A stretch of DNA of 64,000 nucleotides from the NCBI GenBank assembly GCA_020698575.1, contig CM036252.1:7453178-7517177 (forward strand), in the 5' to 3' direction. Source of the stretch: Bostrychus sinensis (taxonomy: Eukaryota; Chordata; Actinopteri; Gobiiformes; Eleotridae). The notes under the pieces are model-generated. The model had not been told where the DNA came from, ran no database searches, and saw only the letters and a list, made by a program, of their open reading frames with translations. Below, piece after piece: positions 34,301 through 46,300 of this stretch. The translations under genes were made by a program, and so were the position numbers. How positions within the stretch are numbered: position 1 is the stretch's first letter; every line of letters starts with the position of its first letter.

Positions 34301-37300
34301 AATACTTTTTTGCCCCACTGTATGTGAAGGTTAATTCAAAATAAATGTTCTAAATTTACAATTTTGTGTTTGTACGTGATTGTGTTTGTACAGATTTGCG
34401 ATTATTAAAAGTTAATTTTTTTAATCAATTCCCAGGCCCTAATAACAACATAACCTCATTTACATTACCATTTTGTCATTTTTTCGTCTGTCACAGATAT
34501 CCCAGAGTGGTACGGCACATATTCTGACAATGAAAGGGTGGGAGAAGCTACTTTGGTTCCTGTTGCCATGTTTCAAGACCCGTTCACCCTGGGCACCAAC
34601 AAACTGGTCCTGTGTGAGGCTCGGGACAGTGCAAATAACCCTCTGAGTAAGTTTTACATTTATTCTCCAGTTCACCTACACATGGATGTCTTTGGACAGT
34701 GCGAGGAAGAGGAGAGACCCCACAGTAACACGGGGCAGGACGTGCAGACTCCACTCTAAGCACTAACCACTGTGCCCTTCCTTCTCCTTTCGGCTGTTCC
34801 TTTAAGGGATCGCACAGTGAATCATTTTAAGCGTATCGTCTGCACTGCTGTGCCGCCGCTGTAGCTGACATGAGTCTTGTCTTTGTGCAGAGGGGAACCA
34901 CCGCTCAGAGTGTGCCCAGGCCATGGAGGCAGTGAAGGACCTGAAGCCCTGGTTCGGTATGGAGCAGGAGTACATCCTCTTCGGTCTCGACGGTCTGCGC
35001 TTTGGCAGGCCTACTAAACAAAGCTTTGGCGATATCTCTCATGGTACGATCTAATAATAAGATTAACATACTTTGACCTCCTCGGTTCCCTTCAGAGGTT
35101 TTCAGATTGAATCTTCTGCCTCCATCTGACCCTCTCCTCTGCGTCCTACTACCTTCATGTCCACTTTCACTACGTCCACAAATCTGCTCTCTGGTCTCCC
35201 AAGCTAGCTCCAGTTTTTTTCTTGTGAAATTTAAGACCTTTTTAAAACTTTAAAATTTAATGCCAAGATTGCCGGCCAACAAACAATAATCTGTATAAAT
35301 TTTACATAATACATTATCAGTATTATTCTTGGTTTATTAACTGGTTTATTTTTAAAAGTCTAATACAGGTGAAATAACTCCAATTCTGCATTCAAAATCT
35401 CAAACCGGAATAATACATTTCAGTGGTAAGTAGAGGTTATACGACTTAAGAATTTTTGGAGTTGACTACTATGTGCACACTAGTCGAGATGACGCTGACT
35501 AGTCGATGACATCATCGTGAATAAAAAAATTAAATTGCAATGCAGTACCATGGACCGTGTGGGGCCTTTCTGTGTGGAGTTTGCATGTTCTCCCCGTGTC
35601 TGGGTGGGTTTCCTCCAGGTGCTCCGGTTTCCCCCATCAACCCCCAAACAACACACAATAGGCTAAAACCTCCAGCCAGATCCTCCTGACCAGGATCCTG
35701 GCTCAAGATCTGGAGAAGGGTCCCCTGGCGCTGCACCGCAGCAGCCCACTGCTCCTGACAGGTTGCCCCAGCGCCATTGAGGGATGGGTCAAATGCAAAG
35801 AATGAATTTCCCCTACGGAGATCAATAAATAAATAGATGCAATTTAAAAACACCTGGCCTCATAGAGGGCAACATGAACAGTTAATTACATTAAAAATAC
35901 TTGAACTTATAACTTAACCTTTACCATTTTAGTGCAAAACTAATCTTTGCAACAAACAATTACTGACAATTACATTATAGCAAACTCAGCATCCTACTCA
36001 CTGTCCAAGTCCTTCTCCTGCTGAGTCACCTTTTTAATTTTACTATCCATATTTACATGAAGAAAAATAAGTGTATCTAAACTCTCAGTGACTTTTTACT
36101 GCAGCACTAGTGCACTGTGTACTGAACGGTTTGGACACTGACGTTATTTTTTCAATGCTTTTAATCACATTATGTTGGCGTATTTGTAGGTAAAAAAAAA
36201 AGTTTCATAACCTCTACGGAGTAAGGGCTTCTGAAATAAATGGATGATGTCTGACTACGCTATTTATAGATACGTTAAAAACATTGTATCATATTAAGAA
36301 ATACTTACGCGATCAAAACGCTATGGATTAATGCAGCTGCTTTAAGATGGAAGCTATTAGCTAGTTCGGACATAAGAAGCTACATTAAGATACTTTAGCA
36401 ACTTAAGGAGCAGATTATTGATATATGTTACCTAGTAATGGCCCACAGAATACAACATGAACTGTGTAAACAGCTTATTATGAAACTATCAACAGTGGAT
36501 GATAACATAGTTATATTAGTACCACTGACCTACAGAGTGAGTGTGAATGGTTTATTTGCAACAGGATCAGAGAGGAGACTCTGAACTGAAGAACAGTGCA
36601 GCTGTAGTCTTGTTGTCACTTAAGCTCTAACAGTAAAGCTAGAGAACGTAGGATATACACGCTGTTCAATACTGCTTTCTATCAGAGTTTACATTCACTT
36701 TACCATCAATATGGCGGCGGGGGGCATTTTGGTCACGTGTCTGGCAAAGACCAAAACACATTTGTACCAAAAGATTTATCAATACAAGAGACCTCAATAA
36801 AGGCAAGAAAAGTACGTCTTGTGTTTGGAGTTTTCTTTATTAGTTCGCTGGCTGTCTAACTTCACACAGTCACGTTGTGAGGGCAGCTGCTCAAAATCTT
36901 TTTTTAAAAAGGTTAAAAAAAGTGCACTAATTTTTTATAGCCTTCTCCACACTGGGGCTAAAGGCCTGGTATCTGTAAGAATGAAATTCACAAGCATAAT
37001 AGTCATTTGCTGCTTTCGCAGAAATAGGGTTGCAAAGGGGTGTAAAGTTTCCGGTAAATTTTTGGAAATTTTCTAGAAACTTTCCATAAGAAGTTAAGCT
37101 TGGAATTTTCAAATTTGGAAACCATATATAAATAAAAAAAAGACATAATAAGCTAATAAGCAATTTAAACCTTTGGTACAAAGGTCAATACAATTCTGCA
37201 ATTATATTTCAGTTCAAACTACAACAGAGTTGTCCTCAGTACACAGCAAACACCTGTTTTATAGAGGCACAGTCAAACAGAATGGAAATTGTTCAAAAGA

Positions 37301-40300
37301 GAGAACATGTGCTGAGCTGACACAGTTTAATCAGTGGAAAAACACCACATTACATTAATCTGCTCAAAAAACTGCACCACCCCCAGTGGCCAGCCTGGGA
37401 ACTGCAGCCAAACTAGTGTTGCTAGGCCTGCCACCAGAACAGATGCAGCTCATTAATTATGCATGATGTTGTCACAAATGTATTGATATCTATAAAGAAT
37501 TATGATGCTTAATATTGTGCCCCCAAACTATCACAATATACCACAAAACACATTTTTACAGCCGTAATAGTTGAGCTAACCACAAATATGGCGTCTGCAG
37601 TCTTGAGTTTGGTAGTGTTGTGGAGATCAGCTGTGCATGTGATAGGTTACTACATGTACCGCATGTTACTACATGTACCACAGGTTACTACATGTACCGC
37701 AGGTTACTACATGTACCGCATGTTACTGCATGTACCGCATGTTACTGCATGTACCGCAGGTTACTACATGTACCGCAGGTTACTACATGTACCGCAGGTT
37801 ACTACATGTACCACATGTTACTACATGTACCACATGTTACTACATGTACCGCAGGTTACTACATGTACCGCAGGTTACTACATGTACCACATGTTACTAC
37901 ATGTACCGCAGGTTACTACATGTACCACATGTTACTACATGTACCACAGGTTACTACATGTACCGCATGTTACTGCATGTACCGCATGTTACTACATGTA
38001 CCGCAGGTTACTACATGTACCACAGGTTACTACATGTACCACATGTTACTACATGTACCGCAGGTTACTACATGTACCACATGTTACTACATGTACCGCA
38101 TGTTACTACATGTACTGCAGGTTACTACATGTACCGCCGGTTACTGCATGTACCACATGTTACTACATGTACTGCAGGTTACTACATGTACCACATGTTA
38201 CTACATGTACCACATGTTACTACATGTACCACATGTTACTACATGTACCGCCAGTTACTGCATGTACCGCCGGTTACTGCATGTACCACATGTTACCACA
38301 TGTACTGCAGGTTACTACATGTACCACATGTTACTACATGTACCGCCGGTTACTGCATGTACCGCCGGTTACTGCATGTACCACATGTTACTACATGTAC
38401 TGCAGGTTACTACATGTACCGCAGGTTACTACATGTACCGCAGGTTACTACATGTGCCACATGTTACTACATGTACTGCAGGTTACTACATGTACCGCAG
38501 GTTACTACATGTACCGCAGGTTACTACATGTACCACAGATTACTACATGTACCACCGGTTACTGCATGTACCACATGTTACTACATGTACCGCAGGTTAC
38601 TACATGTACCGCAGGTTACTACATGTACCGCAGGTGACTACATGTGGCACAGGTTGACAGGTGACTTAGATGACAGGTGACTTAGATGACCCAAGTTCAC
38701 AATTTAAGACCTAGATAAAAATAATTCAATACCTGCCCATTCGATTTAATACTTTTAAGGCCTCGATTTTTCTTTCTTTCTTCCTTGACGTTTCTTTGTA
38801 CTGTGTTACTTAAAATATCTGATGTGGCATTTTAGCGTCAGCAGCTGTCGGACTGACGAAGGTGTTTGGACGAGACGTGTGTACGAGTCACTGTAACGCC
38901 TGTCTGTACGCGGGACTAGAGATCTTCGGCACCACTGGAGAGGCCGTACGCTCAAAGGTACATGCTCTGGTTACATTATACAGTTGAAAATAGGGCACAA
39001 ATTAAAAATGGCATAAAAACACAAAACATATGTACATCTTATTTATTTATTTTAAAATAGGGACAGTAGATATTAGGGTTAGAACATACACATGATATGT
39101 AAAGGCTAATTTGCGTCTATTGTCCCTACACAGGTTGATGTTATCATACAGTACAGTAACATAGCACAACTGACTGGACATACACACAACATAACACTAG
39201 AAATAATGACATTTATAACAAACAAGAACAACAGAAAACGCAGCTCATTTATCCCACAGAGAGCAGACTAAATGGACCAGCTGAAGATACAGGGATGTGC
39301 TCAGGATTGTTCATTATTCATAGCTCAGATGAAAAAAGTGCAATAGTGCACATTGCCCTGATAAGGAGCTGAAATTCATTACATGTAGTCCAGTAAATAT
39401 TATCAAGAAGTGCTGTGTTATAAAATAGCCTTTCACTGATTTATTAGACAGAACAGCGGAAAGGTGACATAAAGTCATGGAGGAGAGCAGGGAGAGACCT
39501 TCATTAAATGTTTAGTGACTCAAACGCGCCACATGCTCTACCTACTGAGCTATTCCACCAACAACAAATTTTCCTCAAACATTTAAACATTTGTTTCAGG
39601 AAATGTACTCACAAAGTGCATTTAAGTTAGCATTTTAGTAATTAGTAAAATACTAAAATGTCTTTACTAACCTGTGTTTTTGTTTTATTTTCCAAATCTT
39701 CTGTGTGGATTAGTGGGAGTTCCAGGTCGGTCCGTGTGAGGGGGTTGAACTGGCGGATCAGGTTTGGATGGCCCGTTACATCCTGCACCGCGTCTGTGAG
39801 GACTTTGGTGTGGTTGCCAGCTTCCACCCAAAACCCATCCCAGACACTGTATACGCATCAGGGGGTCACATGAACTTCAGCACTCAGGACATGAGGAGCG
39901 AAGGAGGTATCAAGTAAGTCAACACTTCACTGTAGAGACCCTGCAGCGGCCCCGCGGTACTTCACGCAAATCCCACGGGAATGAGCCAGATTCTCAAAAA
40001 ACAAAACAAAAATGAACCTGGTCCTAAGTCGGAACAACTGAATTTTGAGTGCGCTATTATAGTGGTCTTTGCGGTAATGCTGCCAAGAAAAGAGACGTCA
40101 TAAATAAGACATAAATAAGTAAATAGAGCAGAGCAGAGCATGCACAGTAAGGAATGAGAGCCAACAATGGGCTGCTGAACATTTTCCTTTACGTTATTCA
40201 AAACAATATAACATATCGCCCAATAACAAAAGCCAGCAAATGGATGCATAGCCTAAAATTAAGGGTGCTCCGATCAGGATTTTTGAGGCCGATCACCGAT

Positions 40301-43300
40301 CACCGATCAGCCTTAGCTGTGATCGGCCGATACCGATCACGGCCGATACCGATCACATCTATTAAATGTTTACAATAAATAATAAAAATAAAAACACTAA
40401 AATGTACTTTGAACTTTTCTCTTTTATTATTTTTTTCTTTTAACAGTATGCTACTTTCCAAGTAACAGGTCGCTCAAAAAACTAAACAAAAAAGGATGGC
40501 AATCCAAATATTCTTACTGGACTTTACATTAAGTGTGAACATTTCTCGTTACTTAACAGAATTGGTTTTATAAGTATGCTGCTTTCAAAGTTTCTTACAT
40601 TAACCACAAGCGAGGGGTGGCTCAACAGCAAATAAAAGAACATCTGTGTAGAAGCTAAAAGGAAATATTGTCATAACACAGTTAGCCCACAACTTTGCTG
40701 AACAGTCAGTGTGAAAAAACACGCACAAACAGGTGCGCCATGAACAAAATAACAAAGTGCGGTCCCTATACATGTCACACTAATTAAGTAGGGGTAATTA
40801 ACGACAGGTTTTTCTTTAGAAATATTAGCATCTCGGCATTTTGGGAGGACATTTTGTTTCGTTTGTCATCAAGAATATTCCCTGCTGTGCTAAAAAGCCG
40901 TTCGCTGTCTATGCTTGTGCATGGTGCGCAGAGGTAGGCCCTTGCTGCTAGCGCCAGAGCAGGCAAACGGCTTTTATTTTCCTGCCAAAAAACAAGTGGC
41001 TGTTCATTTCGATTAATAACTGGCTCTGCTAGGTAAAGGTTCATCTGAGCTGTTGCTGTGCTATTAGTATTATTACCACCACCACTCAATCTTTCATCTT
41101 CCTCCAACATTTCATCAAACATGGCATGCAAAGACCCAACCCGCGCTGTTTTCGTTGGGGGTTCAGAACTGTCTTTAGCCTCGTTCAGCTTTTCCGGGCC
41201 AGTGGAGAGGATTTGAGAAAGGAGCCTGCGGATTTGTGGTTTAAGGGCCTCAGGGAAATAACGGTCTTTATACCTTTAAAAAAAAAAACACAAACGTATT
41301 TACTATTTTTGATTATACTAACGTAGCGTGTAACGTGTATTATTTTTTACCTGGGATCAAGGACTGCTGCGATGAAGTACAGACGCTCAGATTCAATGTC
41401 ACAAAATCTTTTCCTGACCGCTTCCAACAACGTGGCTTTTGACGATTTCACTCCGTGGTCACTTTCTGCCGTTTTCTCCAGGAGACGAGTTAATGCTTTA
41501 ATCGATGGGATTACATCCGAAGCTGATGCAGCTGATGAGCTGATCTGTTGTGTGAGTTCCTCAAATGGTGCGAGCAAAGTTATCATATTTTCCGCCAACT
41601 TCCACTGGCAGTTATTCAGCATGCACGGTAAGTCATGATCAGCCGCGTAAGCAGAGAGGGTCCGTTTCTGTTCTACCAGACTCCGAAGCATGTATAAGGT
41701 GCTGTTCCACCTGGTTGGGACATCTTGTTGTAGCCTTTTTAGAGGCTGGCCAAACTGTACCTGAAGCGCCTGGAGTCGGGAGTAGGCGAGCTGGGAGTGC
41801 TTGAAATGTCCGATAATACGTCGTCCTGCGGCTATAATGTCAATTATGGTGCGCTGCGACAAAACGCCCTCACTCACCGCGAGCTGAAGGGTGTGCGCCA
41901 TGCACGGGAGACTAGGTAAATCCGCATCCTTCATAGCCTTTTCCATATTTCGTGCATTATCTCTCAAAATAACGTGCACCTTTTCCTTTGGTATTCTCCA
42001 TGCCCGGAACATGTCACCAAATGCTGCGGCAATAGCTTCTGCCGTGTGTGAGCCTGAAAACTCCCGACAGTGAAGAACAACTTTGTGTAGCTTGAAATTC
42101 TGGTCAATAAACTGTGCTGTAAGGCTTAACATAGACATGGGGCACACACTCGAAGTCCAAATGTCACTTGTGAAGCTTATTGCTGTGATGTCGTTTCGTA
42201 TGAGCATTTCGATGTGTGAATACACAGTTTGGTATAGTTGTGGTAAGCATATATCCGTGAAATATTTACGTCCTGGGATACTGTACCGCGGATCTATAAA
42301 GGAGATGAGTCGTCTGAAGCCGAGGTCTTCCACGATAGATAGCGGCTGGTGGTCCAAGCAAATAAACTCCATAATTCTTGCAGTTATTTCTTTTTGTTTC
42401 TTAGCATCCTTTCTATACGGTTGCTGTCGATGCAGTGTCTGTGTCACTGAGAGCTGTGTGAGTGGTCTGAGATCTGCTGAGTCGCCGCTCCGCTGCTCGG
42501 TCTTGGTCTTAGTGCTAGCTAGTTTTGAAAACTCCTCATATTCAACACCGTGACTTGCCTTCAAATGTCTAATAAGGTTTGTGGTGTTGTATGTTTTTGG
42601 TTGCTTTCCTCCACGAGGGATATTCTTGTCGCAAATGCTGCAAATGGCAAAGTTAGTGTCTGCCTTAGACACCTCAAAATACCGCCAGACAGGAGAAGCC
42701 ATTTTGTATTGAACATAGCATGAGGGCTGGGCCGCTTACACGCTTTGCGTCACGTGATCGGTTCTTCTGATCGGCCCTTTTGGCCGAGCACCGATCACAC
42801 TATTTTTAGCCATGATCGGCCGATCATGATCGGTGGCCGATCGATCGGAGCACCCTTACCTAAAATGCACTATTTAAAGCTTTATATGCTCTAAATGACA
42901 CATCAGTCTGTGTGTGGCATGTGCCAATCCAAGCTGATGTGTCTGTGCCTGTAGAAAAACCCATTATTCATAGTTTTCACAGTGACGTCACACCTGGAGG
43001 GAAACAAGGGTTTAACTGATTCTACTGAGCTTCTGCTGAAGCCACTGTTTACTCAAGTTCAGATCTGCGTTTCTAGTCTTATCAGATAAAACTGATTCAG
43101 AAATAAGATGAATGTGGATTTGAGCTGTTAAACGAGTCGCTCTCCCCAGGGGCAGCTTTAACGGTTAGCTGTTTAAACAATCGGTGCGTTCTTAAGTTTG
43201 CTTGGAGTCAGACTGGCACAGTGGGTTTCTGAAGTCCAGCTCTGGCAGTGTTGTCAGCGGCGAAAATACACGTCACAGATCCTCAATATTTGTAGTTTTA

Positions 43301-46300
43301 GTCCATATCATATTTTGTCCTGAGTTGTCAAGAATGCACCGGACATTATTTTTTCATCAGCCCAGAGGAGAGGAGGAGAAAAAAGGCACAGCACACCAAC
43401 ATCAAAACCTCATCCCCACTGTGAAGTCTGGTCGAGGGAGCATCATGGATTGAGGCTGCTTTGGTGCCTCAGGGCCTCGACGGATTGCTATCATCAACAG
43501 CAAAATTAATTCCTAAGTTTATCCAAACATTTTCAGGAAAACCTAAGACCATCTCTCCACCAACTGAAGCTCAACAAAGGATGGGCGATGCAACAGGACA
43601 CTGACACAAAACATAGAAGCAAATCAACAACAGAATGGCTTCAACAGAAGAGAATACGCCTTCTGGAGTGGCCCAGTCAGAGTCCTGACCTCAGCGCGAG
43701 TGAGATGCTGTGGCATGACCTCAGAAGAGCGATTCACACCAGACATCCTGAGAAGTTGCTGAACTTAAACAGTTTTGTAAAGAGGAATGATCCAAAATTC
43801 CTCCTGAGCATTGTGCAGGTCTGATCTTCACTACAGAAAATGTTTGGTTGAGGTTATTGCTGCCAAAGGAGGTCAACCAGTTATTAAATCCAATGATTCA
43901 CATACTTTTTCAATCCTGCACTGTGAATGTTTACATAAATGTTCAAAAAAAACATGAAAACCTTTTTTTTGTTTTTGTTGCAGCATTAGTTTAAGGTGCC
44001 GTTTAGACAACAATGCGTTTTGCGGTTTGGCCTTTCATTTACACGAGGACAGGGTTTCTGTTTTCCGAATCCGTAAAAGTTTGAAAACCCTGGAAGAGGT
44101 GTTTTCGTCTCACAGCGGTGGCTTCGCTCTCGTGTAAACTGTGAAAACATTGTACTCACTGAAAATGATGACTTAACAGCCCCAATCTGAACTGTGATTG
44201 GATGAGTGCACATCGTATGTCAGCTGACCCGCGAGCGCAAAATATGAGGCTTTTATGTCTCATACGTTCATATTTTGTCCAGTAACTGTCAGTAATATCT
44301 GTACAAGTACTTACTTTTAGGAGAGATTTTATGAGAATGGCTTCAGAAAACCACAAGATCCTAAAGTAGCTGGAAAGTTTCAGACCAGGGCTATCATTTC
44401 TTCTGCAGTTACTCTCTGTGTGGTGTAGAGCATTTGACTTTAAAAAACAAATAAAAAGAATAACAAAAACTCTTAAGTTTAATTTGGCCACTTTTAAAAA
44501 TATTAGAAACTCACTCTCAACTGAAGCCGCCAAAAGCTTCCTCAACCCCACGATACTATCACACCTCTCTTACTGCATAACTAGTTGGTCCCAAACAAAT
44601 AAAACTAATCTCAAACCACTCGAGTCTATTTATAAACAAGGCTTGAAAATACTGGACAAAAAAACCTTTCAATATCATCACTGTAACATACTTGATAAAT
44701 ATAATATGTTAAACTTTGATAATTTTGTCTCCTTCTCCTATGTCCAATTGATCTTCAAGATTGTCCATAACTTGGCCCCTCCAACACTCAAAGAATTCAT
44801 CCAGCTGTCGGCAGATATGGCTTCAAGAGTAACCCGACGTACCACAAGAGGATCGTGTAACATCCCTAGATGTAGAACTGCTTTTGCTCAATCCGCGTTC
44901 ACATTTAGGGTTAAACAATGGAAGTGCTCCCATCTGAGTTGTTGAGCTTAAACAGTCTTTCAGCTTTCAATACAGAGGTGAAAGCATGTTTTTTAGAAAA
45001 CCAAATATGTACGCACAATTAAGAATGAACCGAAAGACCGGAATGTGAATATTGACTTTGCAATGAATGTGTTTTTAAATACACCAGCTTTGCTCGCTGG
45101 TGAATACAGTTTGTGTGAATGGGTGTATGAACGTGTTGTATGTGTTGGTGAGTTTGGATAGATGCTGCATGTGGAAGCAACAGGGGTAGTGGCTTTTATA
45201 TGTTGTTGTATATATGTAAATATTCCTTGTTGACCCCTCCCCCCGAGGACTGCAGATGGAAATTAGCTGTAAAGCTAGCTAGATAGATAAGTTTATTGTC
45301 ACATGCACAAAAAAGTACAGCGAAATTGTGTTTGGAGCAAGTCTCCGGGCTGCAGCCACATGCTCTCCAGAAAGTTAAATACAGTTTGCAAAGGCATACA
45401 TACACAAACACAACAGTAATATAACATAACAAGACACAGTACATGTGGTCACGTGATGGAATTTTCATTTGGACTTGGGTGAGGGAGAGAGGAAAAAAAA
45501 GGAGGCGGAGGCAGACGGATGGAGGGGGGGCTGGGATGGGGAGGGGTGTGTATGATGCAGTAAGAGTCTAAGCTTGTAACTGAAAGTTGGAGCCACGACT
45601 TAGATGTTTACAAGTTCAGTTCTGTGGCTTGTCCTTGAAGGGAGATATGGCAGTGCACAGGGAGAGATAAGAAGACCCAGCTGTGAGCTGACCTCCCGTA
45701 CCGAGGGAGGAGATATAGGGAGAAGGTGAGGGGGGTAAACAATTTTTAATCCATTTAAGCTGATCTTCGGTTAGTTTGTCCGGATGATAATCAGTCAATC
45801 AGTTCTGAACCTCAGCGTTGCTGGCGTACATCCGGTTGATGGAGTGACTTTGCTTCATGGCTTCATAAAGCTAGAGTCTGGTACAAGCATCTCTGCCATT
45901 GTGCCTAATGCAATTGTACATTGTCCTAATAAATGAATAAATTAAATGAATAAATTTGTGGGGCCCACAGCGCCGTTTGCTGTACAAACAGGGGTACTAC
46001 AGTTTACAGTTGTTTTCAAGCGAAACAAGCGTTGTCGTGTAAATGCAAATCGCAGGCGGCAGGGCTGTTGCGTTTTCCTAGTTAGCATTGTCATGTAAAC
46101 AGGCCCTAAGAAGACTGTCTATTGTTATGACTTAGATGAAGATCAGATCACATTTTATGATCAAATGATGCAGAAATCCAAGTATTTCCAAAGGGTTCAC
46201 ATACTTTTTCTTGCAACTGTTGTTCAGAAACAGCTATATTATATTTTGAACAGGCCTGTCTAAGACAGTTGCCATGGTCCTGTAGTATTTGGAGACAATT

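Larger units (their letters stand above)
31640..34441. mobile_element. Defective hAT element interrupted by a Tc1
   Basis: Left end TAGGGCTGGGAAAATTATC and right end TCAATTCCCAGGCCCTA are flanked by an exact 8-bp duplication ATAACAAC (31632-31639 and 34442-34449). Copy B shows the empty site (AGATAACAACATAACC at about 8645). Without the Tc1 it is about 1.2 kb. At about 32385-32480 a remnant reads SSPDRNIDKTKVMCSLCKDE, the BED zinc-finger start of a hAT transposase. This is therefore an internally deleted hAT. Confidence 0.9.
22360..34496. other. Intron 1 of copy C, transposon-filled
   Basis: The 12.1-kb intron corresponds to a 479-base intron in copy B. Homology to B is interrupted at about 22390 and resumes only in the SINE tail (31540-31630) and after 34442. 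In between are stacked insertions, described separately. Confidence 0.8.
35044..38835. other. Intron 3 of copy C
   Basis: The 3.8-kb intron corresponds to 488 bases in copy B. It contains an antisense LINE 3' end, a TE-like AT-rich segment (from 35215, similar to 62338-62700), a SINE, a dispersed repeat shared with 58570-59215, a hAT-like end and a 1-kb minisatellite. Confidence 0.7.

Noticed and set aside
37588..38680. Three overlapping frames of about 340 codons
   Set aside because: They are translations of the 19-bp minisatellite in its three frames, with no independent coding signal.
42083..42553. 156-codon frame on the + strand
   Set aside because: It is the antisense shadow of the hAT transposase exon 1.
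43588..43824. Independent 78-codon gene
   Set aside because: It is the middle of a Tc1 transposase remnant (LEWPSQSPDL motif).
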